DNA of 37,454 nucleotides from Eggerthellales bacterium (GCA_029225085.1 JAQXVU010000036.1:1-37454), one strand, 5' to 3'; shown: positions 15,551 through 24,406, counted from the stretch's first letter. A program made the numbers and translations. The notes: a model not told the origin generated them from the letters alone.

Positions 15551-16845
15551 TTTGGCTCCGTTCCGGGGAAGAATACGGTGGCGGTGGTGCCCGCCCCTGG
15601 TTTGCTTTCTATGGTAAGGGTAGCGTTGCACATGGTGCGCAATCGCTCTGCGGTGTTTTCGAGGCCTATGTGGGAGCTGGTGCTGGGCTGCATATCGTCT
15701 GCGTCGAAGCCTACGCCGTCATCGGAAACGCAGACCAGCCATCCCTTGTTACCTTGCCACGCCGAAATAGTGACGCTGCCGCCGTCTTCCTTCTGGCAGA
15801 TGCCATGCTTCACGGCGTTTTCTACCAGGGGCTGAATGCTTAGGGGCGGTACGAAGAACTGGTCGCAGCGAATGTCCTCATGAACTTCCAGATCATCGCC
15901 GAAGCGCATCTTTTCGAGCGCCAGATAGGTCCTGATGTGCTGCATTTCTGTTTCGAAGGGGATGAGGCGGCCGCTGCCGATGGTACTCAGGTTCATGCGC
16001 AGGTAATCGCTGAACTCGCTGACCATGTTCTGAGCCTTTTCAGGGTCTATGTCGATGAGGTGGTAGATGCTGTTCAGGGAGTTATAGAGGAAATGAGGCT
16101 GAATCTGACTGAGGGCCACATCGAGCCTGCTTTGGGCAAGCTTCTTCTCTTGCTCTACCAGGATCTGGCTCTTCCTGATGTTGCTGATGATGTAGGAGAC
16201 GAACACCAGCAGGGAGACCATCATCGAGAAGCCTACGTTGTTCATCTTCACCACCAGAAGCGCCATGAGGACGATGATGATCAGATACAGCATCGGGAAC
16301 ACCAGGGTGAAGGTGTCCATTTTGCGTCGATGCTTGATGAGAAAGGCCATGTCAGCTATGAGGAGAGCGCATGCGGGCAGAGCCATGATGAGGTGCAAAA
16401 TGGGGTCGTCGAAGGGCTCGCTGGGATCGACGATGGAGATGGGGCCACCCGGCAGAGCGATGAGCCAGACGCCCATGGCCACGAGGAAGGTGGGCATGGC
16501 AAGGTTCTTCAGCTCGAAGGTTATCTCGGCGCGGCGCTCTAGGAGGTTTACGGTGAAGGTGTGGAAGGCCATCATGGCGCCATAGTCGCAGGCCACGCGA
16601 AGAGTGATGGCAAGCAGTACGACGGTTTCTCCCAAGGTCACGAACTCGGGTATGAAGGTGATGCCATCTATGACCAGAAGAATGGCTACCAGGATGGTGA
16701 AGATGAACTGATGGTGCCGAGGATGGGGGTTCTGCTGCTCGGAGATGAAGACGCCGATAGCGGTGAGAAATATGAACTCAGCGCAAACGAAGTCGATGAC
16801 AGCAGCGGTGCCGAAGGAGGAGATGGAGGTAAGAAGCTCTTCCAT
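15547..16845 (-). CDS. LytS-type sensor histidine kinase
   Basis: 432 residues. About six hydrophobic helices occupy residues 1-215 and form an unclassified membrane sensor with almost no extracellular domain. The cytoplasmic part is a His_kinase (LytS/YehU) module: ALSQIQPHFLYNSLNSIYHL with the phospho-accepting His near residue 247, then PLVENAVKHG (N box) and VSDDGVGF and HIGLENTAERL (G boxes). Such kinases sense cell-envelope or metabolite signals and phosphorylate the response regulator encoded next. It starts nine bases after the stop of the diguanylate cyclase gene and overlaps the regulator by four bases: one operon of three genes. Confidence 0.92.
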   Translation of the reverse strand: MEELLTSISSFGTAAVIDFVCAEFIFLTAIGVFISEQQNPHPRHHQFIFTILVAILLVIDGITFIPEFVTLGETVVLLAITLRVACDYGAMMAFHTFTVNLLERRAEITFELKNLAMPTFLVAMGVWLIALPGGPISIVDPSEPFDDPILHLIMALPACALLIADMAFLIKHRRKMDTFTLVFPMLYLIIIVLMALLVVKMNNVGFSMMVSLLVFVSYIISNIRKSQILVEQEKKLAQSRLDVALSQIQPHFLYNSLNSIYHLIDIDPEKAQNMVSEFSDYLRMNLSTIGSGRLIPFETEMQHIRTYLALEKMRFGDDLEVHEDIRCDQFFVPPLSIQPLVENAVKHGICQKEDGGSVTISAWQGNKGWLVCVSDDGVGFDADDMQPSTSSHIGLENTAERLRTMCNATLTIESKPGAGTTATVFFPGTEPK

Positions 16846-16854
16846 GTCCGAACC

Positions 16855-18411
16855 TTAGGAACGGCGTCTGTCGCGACCAAGAGACTCGTAGTAGCGACGT
16901 TTGTCCTCGTACATGGCCAGGTCAGCGCGCTTCGAGAGCTGATCGAGGCTCATCTCGGGCTCGTCAGAGAAGAAGGCGACGCCGATAGCTAGGCTGACGT
17001 GGGTGATGGGGCCCTTGTTAAAGGCCGCACAGCGCTGCTTCAGCTGATGGGCGGCTTGCTCGTACTCCTCGTGGGTGCACTGCAGAATGGCGGCGAACTC
17101 GTCGCCACCCAAGCGATAGCTGTGACCAAGGCTCTCGAAGGCGGCCTTAACGCAGGAGCCAGCGCCGGCTAGGAGCAGGTCGCCTGCTTCGTGACCCAGG
17201 GTGTCATTGGTGTGCTTCAGATCGTTTACATCCATGATCACGATGGCCAGATTATCAGGCACTTCGCTCTCCGAGAGGGCCAGCAGGTTCTGGAAGTAGG
17301 CACGCTGATTCAGCAAGCCAGTCAGGGCGTCGGTGACCGAGATGGCTCGCAGCTCGGCGGCGTAGAGCTTTTCTTCCTGAATGTCGGTGAAGGTCAGCAG
17401 CAGGGTGTCGGGCTGACCGTTGCCATCTTCATCGACGATGTTGAAGGATGCGCGGCGCCAAAGCCCTTCTTTGCTGGTGAACTCGAAGGAGATGTTGGAA
17501 TGCGCCTTCATGCGCTGGGCCAGTGTTTCGAAGTTCATGAAGTGCAGCATTTGCTCCTGATAGTTTTCGGAGACCAGGGTGGTTACCAGGGAGCGGAGCT
17601 GCTGGGGGATGGGCCCCTTGTGGTTAAGGCAGGATCTGACCTTGGGGGTAGCCGAAACGATGACAAGCTTCTCGGTTGGCAGATCGATGAAGAGGGCGGC
17701 TATGAAGGATTCTGAGAACGAGGTGATGATGCGCTGGTGCAATGCATTTTCGCTGGAAGTTTCTACGAGGGCGCTGCTGGTGTCCTGCTGCAGGAATTCG
17801 GTGTAGTGCACCAGCAGGAGGGCGGTTCCCAGGATAAGCGTGAGGTTGGTAACGCGCATCTGGCTGTCTATAGCCTGAAGCAGGGTTCCCGTAATGACGA
17901 AAAAGGTGATGAGGATCAGGGAGAGCCTGTTCTTATGGGCACGTTTGCTTCCGAAGGAAAGGAGAGCTGCCACGAAGATGCCCAGAGAAACCGCCACCAA
18001 GGCAAGGTAGAGAACGTAGAGGGGGCCATGGTGGTAGTAGAAGCCGCCATCGAGGTAGAAGGTCAGGCCGAAAGGCAGCGAGACAATCTGCAGTGCGACA
18101 TTTAACACGATGGGGATCAGGGCGAGTTTCAGCTGCCTGTCGCTGAGAATGTTGGCAGCGATGAGGATGGCTACGGTGGGAGTGAGCGTGTAGTCGGCGA
18201 ATTTTGCTGCGCAGAGCAGGGCTCCGTTGGCGATGGGGTTGCCGGAGAGCTGCACGCCTGCCCATTCGGAGATTATTACCACGGCGAGAACGGCGGTCAG
18301 CGTATAGAAGATGCTCTTGTTTCGCCGGGGAAGCTGATTGTTCTCATGAATGAGGGTAGCGAAAATGACCAGAGCGAACAGAAGGATAAAGGTTGTTGCG
18401 TTGTAGAGCAT
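16855..18411 (-). CDS. Membrane diguanylate cyclase (GGDEF domain)
   Basis: 518 residues, ATG with AAGGAGGTG six bases upstream, the strongest ribosome site of the operon. Six to seven hydrophobic helices fill residues 1-220. A PAS-like sensory stretch follows (around 260-340, with VSATPKVRSCL and WRRASFNIVDEDG). The catalytic GGDEF domain starts SVTDALTGLLNQRAYF and has an intact YRLGGDEFAAIL at about residue 430, so it should condense two GTP to cyclic di-GMP. The usual RxxD inhibitory site just upstream is absent (FESLGHS there), so product feedback at that site is not expected. No c-di-GMP receptor or EAL/HD-GYP protein is encoded in this window. It leads an operon with the histidine kinase and response regulator. 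Confidence 0.93.
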   Translation of the reverse strand: MLYNATTFILLFALVIFATLIHENNQLPRRNKSIFYTLTAVLAVVIISEWAGVQLSGNPIANGALLCAAKFADYTLTPTVAILIAANILSDRQLKLALIPIVLNVALQIVSLPFGLTFYLDGGFYYHHGPLYVLYLALVAVSLGIFVAALLSFGSKRAHKNRLSLILITFFVITGTLLQAIDSQMRVTNLTLILGTALLLVHYTEFLQQDTSSALVETSSENALHQRIITSFSESFIAALFIDLPTEKLVIVSATPKVRSCLNHKGPIPQQLRSLVTTLVSENYQEQMLHFMNFETLAQRMKAHSNISFEFTSKEGLWRRASFNIVDEDGNGQPDTLLLTFTDIQEEKLYAAELRAISVTDALTGLLNQRAYFQNLLALSESEVPDNLAIVIMDVNDLKHTNDTLGHEAGDLLLAGAGSCVKAAFESLGHSYRLGGDEFAAILQCTHEEYEQAAHQLKQRCAAFNKGPITHVSLAIGVAFFSDEPEMSLDQLSKRADLAMYEDKRRYYESLGRDRRRS

Positions 18412-18534
18412 GGCTGCACCTCCTTCTGACTCGTCTCTAGCTCACTTGATTAATTCTACTTGAAAGGTCATGGGACGAGTGTCCAGCAATGTACACAGTG
18501 CCGTGAATGTTCAAAAAGAACTGAATCACGGAAC

Positions 18535-20634
18535 CTACTGAGCCAACAAGCTCGTCAGATTGCCCTGGCTGAGGATGGTCACCTTCTGGGTGGCACGGGA
18601 AATGGCGGTGTACAGGCGGTGGCGGCTCACGTCGCTGTCGTCATACACGCTGTCCTGGGCATCGGGGATGATGACCTGGTCGAATTCCAAACCCTTTGCG
18701 AGGGCGATGTTCAGCAGCAGCACGCCAGACTCGGGTAGGGGCTCCTTGCCGTCCATGACGATGATGGGCAGGTCGGCCAGTTGCTTCTCGAGCCAATTGG
18801 CGCGGCGCTGGTCTGCAGCGATGATGGCGCAGAGCTGGCCTGATGCAGCGGCTTCTTCCACCGCGGAATGTAGGGAGGCAAGGTAGTCCTGGTCGGAGTC
18901 GCAGGCGATGAACACGGGGTCAGTGCCTGGGCGCTGCACCGAAGAGGTCTTCACCCGCTCGTCGGGAGCCATGAGGCTGCAGAACAGGTTGGTGATCTCC
19001 GGGGAGGAGCGGTAGCTGGTCATGAGCTGGCATTCGGACACGGAGCCGCGGGAGGCCTCGAAGATGTCGCGAATCTGGGAGAAGGTGGCAGTGCCTTCCT
19101 TAATAGCCTGGTTCTCGTCGCCTAGAAGCAGGAAGTGGGCGTTGCTGAAGTAGCGGGCCAGGACCATGAGCTGGGCCTGGGTATAGTCCTGCACTTCGTC
19201 TACCATGACGAACTTGGCGAAGCGGTTGCCGCCGCCAGCGATGGCCAACTTCAGGTACAGCCACTCGGCGCTGGTCAGGTCCTGCTTGCCTAGCAGGCGC
19301 ATGCCGATGCGGTCGATGCGCAGCCACTCGCCGTTGTCGATGGCCTCCTTGCAAGGAGCGTAGCGATATTCCAGATATTGGCGGGCGTACTCGCGATAGT
19401 CCTGGTCGGAGGCGGGCTGAGGCACATGACCGAAGATATCCACCTTTTCCTCGTAGGGCAGGCTCATGAACTCGTCGTGGATGTCCTCGGAGCGTTCCAG
19501 GCGGTTGATGCGATCCTGCAGCTTTTCCTGCAGCTCCTCGGCGGTGAGGTTGGCGCGACGGATGCCGCAGGGGAAGCGCTTCAGGCGATCGTAGGCGGCA
19601 CGGGCCTGGGAGGCGGGGATGACCTTCTCCTTGCCTACGCGGATGTCCTGGAAGTCTCCGGGCTCTAGCTGGAAGGTGGCCAGGTTCTCGTCGATGCGGC
19701 GCAGGGTGTCGGCTGAGGCGTCCTTGCCAAGGCCGCGGTCGCCCAGGCCCAGGCTCTTCATGAGATCGTCCCAGGTCAGGCTCTGGGGGTTCGTCTCGCC
19801 CATCTCCGGCAGCACCTCGTTAATGTAGGCGCGGAACACGGGGTTGGGGGTCAGCAGGTATACGTCCTTGGGGTCGAGGCTGTCGCGCTTCTGATAGAAG
19901 AGGTAGGCGATGCGCTGCAGCAGCACGGAGGTCTTGCCGGAACCGGCAATGCCGTTCACCAGCAGGGCGGGGACGTCTTCGTGGCGCACCACTAGGTTCT
20001 GCTCTTTCTGAATGGTGGCGGTGATGTCGGAGAGCTTGTCGTTGCGACCCTTCGAGAGGCTGGCCAGCAGCAGGGGGTCCTCGATAGCCACCGTGGTGTC
20101 GAAGTAGGCGTTCAGCTTGTCTTCGGTGATGTCGAACTGGCGGCGCAGCTTCAAGTCACATTCGATGACGCGACCGTTGGCATGGTAGCTGGTCTTGCCA
20201 TCGGACTGGTTGTAGTAGGTCTCGGCAACGGGGGAGCGCCAGTCGACGATGAAGTGGCGGCTGCTGTCGTCGGTGATGCCGGTGGTGCCGATGTAGAGCT
20301 CCTTGGGCTCAGCGCCGGGGCGGAACTGCAGAGCCACCTTGGCGAAGTAGGGCTGGCGCTTCAAGGTCTGGGCCTTCTTCAGGCGCTCCGTGTCTAGATC
20401 CGTGGCCATGTTGTAGTCGTCGATGATCTTGTTCATGGCCTCGTATTCAACGTAGGTCTCAAGATTCACGCCGTTGCCGAAGTCGAGGGACAGATCCTCA
20501 CGCATGTCGGCGCGATCCTTGGCGGCCTTGGCCAGGCGATCCGAGAGGGCCTTCTTGGTCTCGGCCTCTATCTGCTCGAGCTTCTGGTAGGTCTCGGTGA
20601 GATGCGCTTGCTCTTCTTCGAAGATGGGATCCAT
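18535..20634 (-). CDS. helD: HelD-type superfamily 1 helicase, RNA polymerase recycling factor
   Basis: 699 residues, ATG with AGGAG nine bases upstream. The N-terminal 60 residues are charged and coiled (EEEQAHLTETYQKLEQIEAE), as in HelD, where this arm enters the RNA polymerase secondary channel. A HelD-typical block follows with FIVDWRSPVAETYY. The helicase core has Walker A GIAGSGKTSVLLQRIAYL at about residue 230, FVMVDEVQDYTQAQ (Walker B), LLGDENQAI and the C-terminal AKGLEFDQVIIPDA and LYTAISRA motifs of UvrD/Rep-like proteins. In Gram-positives HelD uses ATP to strip stalled RNA polymerase from DNA. The gene stands alone between a convergent-free spacer and the GGDEF operon, with no clear terminator. 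Confidence 0.9.
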   Translation of the reverse strand: MDPIFEEEQAHLTETYQKLEQIEAETKKALSDRLAKAAKDRADMREDLSLDFGNGVNLETYVEYEAMNKIIDDYNMATDLDTERLKKAQTLKRQPYFAKVALQFRPGAEPKELYIGTTGITDDSSRHFIVDWRSPVAETYYNQSDGKTSYHANGRVIECDLKLRRQFDITEDKLNAYFDTTVAIEDPLLLASLSKGRNDKLSDITATIQKEQNLVVRHEDVPALLVNGIAGSGKTSVLLQRIAYLFYQKRDSLDPKDVYLLTPNPVFRAYINEVLPEMGETNPQSLTWDDLMKSLGLGDRGLGKDASADTLRRIDENLATFQLEPGDFQDIRVGKEKVIPASQARAAYDRLKRFPCGIRRANLTAEELQEKLQDRINRLERSEDIHDEFMSLPYEEKVDIFGHVPQPASDQDYREYARQYLEYRYAPCKEAIDNGEWLRIDRIGMRLLGKQDLTSAEWLYLKLAIAGGGNRFAKFVMVDEVQDYTQAQLMVLARYFSNAHFLLLGDENQAIKEGTATFSQIRDIFEASRGSVSECQLMTSYRSSPEITNLFCSLMAPDERVKTSSVQRPGTDPVFIACDSDQDYLASLHSAVEEAAASGQLCAIIAADQRRANWLEKQLADLPIIVMDGKEPLPESGVLLLNIALAKGLEFDQVIIPDAQDSVYDDSDVSRHRLYTAISRATQKVTILSQGNLTSLLAQ

Positions 20635-20846
20635 GGTTGCTGCTCCTGCTGTGTGTCTTGCCCCATTCTCATGGGGCGAAAAATGAGTCTAATAACTTTA
20701 CCTGAAGCGGGACTGCTGTGCCGTGATAGTTTGGTGAATCCTTTGAAGATGGACGGGATGATCCTTGGTGTTCGTTGTGTGAAGGAGAATCACGCGGGGG
20801 AGTGTGGCCTAAAGAGGGATTCCACGGAGGGGAGTATGCCCAAAAA

Positions 20847-20878
20847 GGAAGCTCCCGTGCGGGGAACACGGGAGCTTT
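20847..20878. terminator. Bidirectional-looking hairpin terminator
   Basis: GCTCCCGTG and CACGGGAGC form a 9-bp stem around CGGGGAA. TTTTT follows on the plus strand, and TTCCTTTTT follows on the minus strand. It is most likely the terminator of the symporter gene whose stop is at 21011. The remainder of 20635-21010 contains no gene I can support. Confidence 0.65.
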
Positions 20879-21010
20879 TTGTCGGGCTTGCTTGCGAGGA
20901 GCCCGGTATCCGAACAGGCACCCTAGTGGAGGGGGAGGCGCCTGTGGCTATGACAAGCCGAACTATCTGTGGCTTATTCGGCTAGGTGTCAGTTTCCGAT
21001 CAGCTGTCAA

Positions 21011-22462
21011 CTACTGAGCGTTGGGGACCAGGTCCTCGGTGCCTGCAGTTGCCTGCTCGATGGCTACGCGACCGGCGGCATCGCCCTGGTCGGTTTTCCA
21101 GTCGACGCTGGAAATCTTTGCCACCAGGCTGCTCATGGCGATGAGCGCGATGGCGTTAGGCAGAACCATCAGCATGTTGAACATGTCGGCCAGCTCCCAA
21201 ACCAGGTCGTTAGAGAGCAGGCAGCCCAGGAACACGAACACTACGGCGATGGCACAGAATGGCTTTACGCCCTTGTTGCCGAAGAGGTAGCGAACGTTGA
21301 TCTTGGCGAAGAGGTTCCAGGAGATGATGGTGCTGAATGCGAAGAACAGCAGGCAGATGGCGACGAAGGCGTTGCCCAGGCTTCCACCGAAGAGGGAGCC
21401 GAATGCCAGCTGAGCCATGTTGGTTTTGTCGATGCCGTCATACATGCCCTGTGCAAGTGCGCCGTTGCCGGTGTAGAGCACGCAGAGAACAACCAGAGCG
21501 GTGATGGTAACAACTACGAAGGTGTCGATGAACACAGCGACGATAGCTACGGTGCCCTGCTGATGAGGGTTCTTCACGTTTGCCTGAGCATGTGCGTGAG
21601 GGGTAGAACCCATACCTGCCTCGTTAGAGAACAGGCCGCGCTTAGCGCCCTGGCTGATTGCGGCGATAAGGCCGAAGGTAACGCCGCCGATCTCAGCCTG
21701 TGGGTTGAAGGCGCAGTAGAAGATCATGCTGAAGACCTCGGGGATCACGGTGATGTTGGCACCGATGACGATGAGGCCGCCGATGATGTAGATGATTGCC
21801 ATGATGGGCACCAGCTTCTCAGTTACCGAAGCGATGCGCTGGGTAGAACCGAAGAACACGAAGCCGGCCAGGGCGCAGATGATGAGGCCCATTACCCAGG
21901 TGGGGATGCCGAATGCGGTGTTGCAGGTGCTGGCGATGGAGTTCGACTGAACCATGCAGCCCATGATGCCCAGGGCAAGGATGATGGCGATGGCGAAGAA
22001 GCCTGCCAGGAACTTGCCGAACTTGCCGCGGAAGGCGGTGCGGATGTAGTACACAGGACCGCCGTGTACGATGCCATCTGCATCGACCTTACGGGTTGCC
22101 TGAGCCAGAACGGCCTCGGCGTAGTTGGTGGCCATGCCCAGGAAGGCGATGAGCCACATCCAGAAGATAGCGCCTGGGCCACCGATGAGGATAGCGCCGC
22201 AGGCACCGACGATGTTGCCGGTACCAACCTGTGCAGCAACAGCGGTTGCCATGGCCTGGAAGGAGGACATACCGCTTGCATGCTTCTTGCCCTTAAGGGT
22301 CAGGTTGCCGAACATGTTCTTCAGACCCTCGACAAAGCAGCGAATCTGAACGAACTTGGTGCGGATAGTGAAGAACAGACCCGTACCAATAAGAAGAATG
22401 ATGAGAACGTAGTTGGAGAGATAGTTATTGATGGTTTGCACGATCAACAGAAGCTCATCCAT
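21011..22462 (-). CDS. Sodium:alanine/glycine symporter, AGCS family
   Basis: 483 residues with about eleven hydrophobic helices. AGCS hallmarks are present: FRTKFVQIR-like segment (TIRTKFVQIRCF), MATAVAAQVGTGNIVGACGA (the sodium/substrate site), GGPGAIFWMWLIAFLGMATN, and VHGGPVYYI. A later region reads GLFSNEAGMGSTPHAHA, another strongly conserved AGCS block. It imports alanine and/or glycine with Na+. The start is an ATG with AAAGGGGG nine bases upstream. That ribosome site can pair with an upstream strand, and a glycine riboswitch lies ahead of it. Glycine itself is therefore a likely substrate and probably shuts the gene off. No other gene shares the transcript. Confidence 0.96.
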   Translation of the reverse strand: MDELLLIVQTINNYLSNYVLIILLIGTGLFFTIRTKFVQIRCFVEGLKNMFGNLTLKGKKHASGMSSFQAMATAVAAQVGTGNIVGACGAILIGGPGAIFWMWLIAFLGMATNYAEAVLAQATRKVDADGIVHGGPVYYIRTAFRGKFGKFLAGFFAIAIILALGIMGCMVQSNSIASTCNTAFGIPTWVMGLIICALAGFVFFGSTQRIASVTEKLVPIMAIIYIIGGLIVIGANITVIPEVFSMIFYCAFNPQAEIGGVTFGLIAAISQGAKRGLFSNEAGMGSTPHAHAQANVKNPHQQGTVAIVAVFIDTFVVVTITALVVLCVLYTGNGALAQGMYDGIDKTNMAQLAFGSLFGGSLGNAFVAICLLFFAFSTIISWNLFAKINVRYLFGNKGVKPFCAIAVVFVFLGCLLSNDLVWELADMFNMLMVLPNAIALIAMSSLVAKISSVDWKTDQGDAAGRVAIEQATAGTEDLVPNAQ

Positions 22463-22463
22463 G

Positions 22464-22506
22464 TCTTACCCCCTTTGCTATATCGAAGCTTGCCCCTGGG
22501 GTAAAA
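22464..22506 (-). promoter_or_regulatory. Shine-Dalgarno-sequestering stem (expression platform)
   Basis: On the transcript UUUUACCCC (from 22506-22498) can pair with GGGGUAAGA (22472-22464), nine pairs including one G-U. This would cover the ribosome site of the symporter. No poly-U follows, so control would act on translation. Confidence 0.5.
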
Positions 22507-22566
22507 CGATGCGCCACCTGTCGGCATGATGCGACTCGCGCCCTCCGCGCGAAGTGTATGTGGCAA

Positions 22567-22645
22567 CTTCTGTCCGTTTGCCTGAGAGTTTCGGCTCTCG
22601 CTAAGCCTTGCCCCGTCGGCACCTGTTAATCAGGTTCTCCAGAAG
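22567..22645 (-). ncRNA. Glycine riboswitch aptamer
   Basis: Read on the minus strand the segment runs GCTTCTGGAGA, then a small hairpin (ACCTGATTAACAGGT), then GCCGACGGGGCAAGGC, a short stem, then ACTCTCAGGCAAACGGACAG. These match the conserved core blocks of gcvT-type glycine aptamers, and CTTCTG/CAGAAG closes P1. Only one full aptamer is seen. A GCCGACAGGTGG stretch further downstream may be a vestige of a second (ghost) aptamer. It controls the AGCS symporter; for transporters such switches usually turn expression off when glycine is bound. Confidence 0.9.
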
Positions 22646-22794
22646 CCCGCTCCACCACCGGTTTGCCCTATGCATTCCGACGGCTTCATTACGAACAATG
22701 GCACTTTACCATCGTGGCGATAGAATGGTATTTCCAACGGGTTAACGAGTAGAATTTCGCTGTGTGTGGTGATTCTGAGGAGAAGGAGGCTTAT

Positions 22795-23124
22795 ATGCCC
22801 ACTTTTACCAAGGAGCGTCTTGACCAAATTGAAAGCAAGATGCTTGAGTTCATGCATTTCGTGGCCGACCGCAACGGAGGAGGCCTTCCTTCCTGCTTTC
22901 AGCCTTGTGGCCGCATTCTGAACAACATTCAGATTTGCAAGGAGCACGACTACGCAAATATGGAAGAACTGACTTATGTGGTGCAGAGCGATTGGTATGC
23001 CACCCAGGACCCTCTGCGCGGTCTGAACTCCTTTACGGTTCCCTGTGATTCCCTGCAGGAGCGTGTGGAATTTAACAATACCTACGCTAACTATATTAAG
23101 GATCTGGAAGTCCTCATTAAATAG
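22795..23124 (+). CDS. Small conserved-looking protein of unknown function
   Basis: 109 residues from ATG 22795 with AAGGAGG five bases upstream; eleven earlier codons are open but have no ribosome site. The protein is soluble and acidic, with no signal peptide or membrane segment. It begins with a charged helix (FTKERLDQIESKMLEFMHFV) and includes two Cys close to the middle (SCFQPCGR) and one later (VPCDSLQ). I do not recognise a family. It is divergent from the glycine-switched symporter and ends in a strong terminator, so it is a single-gene transcript. Confidence 0.75.
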   Translation: MPTFTKERLDQIESKMLEFMHFVADRNGGGLPSCFQPCGRILNNIQICKEHDYANMEELTYVVQSDWYATQDPLRGLNSFTVPCDSLQERVEFNNTYANYIKDLEVLIK

Positions 23125-23163
23125 GGAACCTGCTAATCCTTTGTTGCGTGAGAAGAACGCTCG

Positions 23164-23196
23164 TCGGCCCCTTACTTAGTAAGGGGCCGGTTTTTT
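23164..23196 (+). terminator. Strong rho-independent terminator
   Basis: CGGCCCCTTAC (23165-23175) and GTAAGGGGCCG (23179-23189) pair perfectly over an ATT-type loop, followed by G and TTTTTT (23191-23196). It closes the 22795 gene. Confidence 0.92.
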
Positions 23197-23246
23197 GGAA
23201 TGGAAGCGCTGCGCTGTGCAGCGCGCGCAAGCAGGTGCTGCGCGAT

Positions 23247-23780
23247 CTACTTCTCGAGGAAAGCTCCGATTTCTTCTACATTCTCAGAGAAGAAGATGCG
23301 ATCGCGGTACTCCTGGGGCAGGTAGCCGGCGTTGACGATGTTTTTCAGTAGATCGCTCATGGGCTGGTAGAAGCCCTCGGTGTTCACGAAGGCGCAGCCC
23401 GAGGAGATGAGGTCGAGGCGGATGAGGCTCAGGATGTCTGAGATCTCGTCGATGGTGCCAGGGCCACCGGGAAGGGCCACGAAGGCGTCGGCCAGCTCGA
23501 TCATGACGTTCTTGCGATCGGCCAGGGTTTCGACGAAGCGGTACTCGGTCAGGCCTTCGTGCTGGCGCTGCTTGATGGTGGGAATGTCGGGGACCACGCC
23601 GATAACGGGAGCTCCAGCGGCCAGTGCTGCATCGGCCACGGTTCCCATGAGGCCGGACTTGCAGCCGCCGTACACCAGGGTATGGCCGTGGGCGCCGATG
23701 TAGGCTCCCAGGTCGCGGGCGGCTTGCTCGTGGGAGGGAATGAGCGCGGGGGAGCTTGCGCAATAGACGGCGATGTTCAT
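23247..23780 (-). CDS. LOG-family Rossmann protein (nucleoside 5'-monophosphate phosphoribohydrolase-like)
   Basis: 177 residues, ATG with AGGAGG four bases upstream. The signature ALPGGPGTIDEI (family PGGxGTxxE) is at about residues 103-114. Also present are the N-terminal IAVYCASS strand-loop, LVYGGCKSGLMG, and DRKNVM, in the position of the family's ERK-x2-M. Proteins of this family (TIGR00730/LOG, also called lysine-decarboxylase-like) cleave AMP or cytokinin-type nucleotides to the base and ribose 5-phosphate. In bacteria their role is often nucleotide salvage. Cytosolic, probably dimeric. It follows a ribbon-helix-helix-like gene on the same strand with a 95-base gap, so the two may be co-transcribed. 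No decarboxylase activity should be inferred from the older name. Confidence 0.9.
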   Translation of the reverse strand: MNIAVYCASSPALIPSHEQAARDLGAYIGAHGHTLVYGGCKSGLMGTVADAALAAGAPVIGVVPDIPTIKQRQHEGLTEYRFVETLADRKNVMIELADAFVALPGGPGTIDEISDILSLIRLDLISSGCAFVNTEGFYQPMSDLLKNIVNAGYLPQEYRDRIFFSENVEEIGAFLEK

Positions 23781-23875
23781 GGGTCCTCCTGGAGTCGTTG
23801 CTATCGGTGGGGTTCGAGCTGGCCTTGCCGGCGCGGTTGTCAGTGTGGTTGGCGCGTTTTCGGTGGCGCGGCGTC

Positions 23876-24241
23876 TTAGTCTTCGTCCTCGTCGCTGTCG
23901 TTGTCAGCGTAGTCGTCGTAGTCGGCGTTCACGTAGCAGGCATTTCCGGCTAATTCCACCTCGAAGCCTGCCTCGCCAAGGGCCTGCACCTGGGATTGCC
24001 ATTCCTCGAGGGAGTCGACGAACTGCATCTCGTCGTCTTCCCAGACGATGAGGTAGCGCTCAGCGGCGCGGGCGTTCTCGAGGTCCCGGCGGATGAGGCT
24101 CTTGATGTAGCCCATGCGATTGCTCTGCAGCTCGAGGTACTCCCAGAGGTCTTCCTCGGAAGGGTAGAACTTCACCGTCACGCGGCGGACGTTCTGGGCC
24201 TCGTACTTAGCGGAGGCTCGTTTTTGGGCTTCACTTACCAT
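23876..24241 (-). CDS. Ribbon-helix-helix-like protein with acidic tail
   Basis: 121 residues, ATG with AAGGAG six bases upstream. Residues 1-55 (KRASAKYEAQNVRRVTVKFY, then YIKSLIRRDLENARA) match the N-terminal pattern of small Arc/MetJ-like proteins in Firmicutes and Coriobacteria: a basic strand followed by two helices ending at an RRDL. This implies a DNA-binding dimer, though no target can be named. The rest has VWEDDEMQFVDSLEEWQ and a C-terminal run of Asp/Glu (DYADNDSDEDED). The acidic tail could mimic DNA or tune binding. It precedes the LOG-family gene. A toxin partner is not apparent, so a toxin-antitoxin role is not supported. Confidence 0.65.
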   Translation of the reverse strand: MVSEAQKRASAKYEAQNVRRVTVKFYPSEEDLWEYLELQSNRMGYIKSLIRRDLENARAAERYLIVWEDDEMQFVDSLEEWQSQVQALGEAGFEVELAGNACYVNADYDDYADNDSDEDED

Positions 24242-24315
24242 AGTTCTCCTTGTTCAACGCAGCGTGAGAGCTGCGCAAAGTTCATGTTGGCGCAGCGTTG
24301 GGGCTGCGTGGTGTC

Positions 24316-24406
24316 TGCGTTTGGCGTGGCGCGCGGGCTGTGCAAGGTGCTCGGGTTCGTTTGGTGCGGGCAGTGCAGCGCTTGCGTTTGGCGTGGCGCG
24401 CGGGCT
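24316..24406. repeat. 24-bp direct repeat pair next to the EamA stop codon
   Basis: The same 24 bases (start TGCGTTTGGCGTGGCG, end GCGGGCT) occur at 24316-24339 and 24383-24406, a 67-bp period. The second copy reaches the stop codon of the EamA gene. The spacer 24242-24405 contains no gene. Confidence 0.85.

Noticed and set aside
20602-20985. 127-codon plus-strand frame
   Set aside because: It starts inside helD antisense, runs through a terminator hairpin and has no recognisable domain.
20969-22504. 511-codon plus-strand open frame
   Set aside because: It is antisense to the AGCS symporter, whose motifs are unmistakable; the product is a His/Asp/Glu-rich low-complexity mirror.
23876-24241. 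Toxin-antitoxin module with the RHH-like protein as antitoxin
   Set aside because: The neighbour is a LOG-family enzyme 95 bases away, not a toxin, and no other small partner gene is present.
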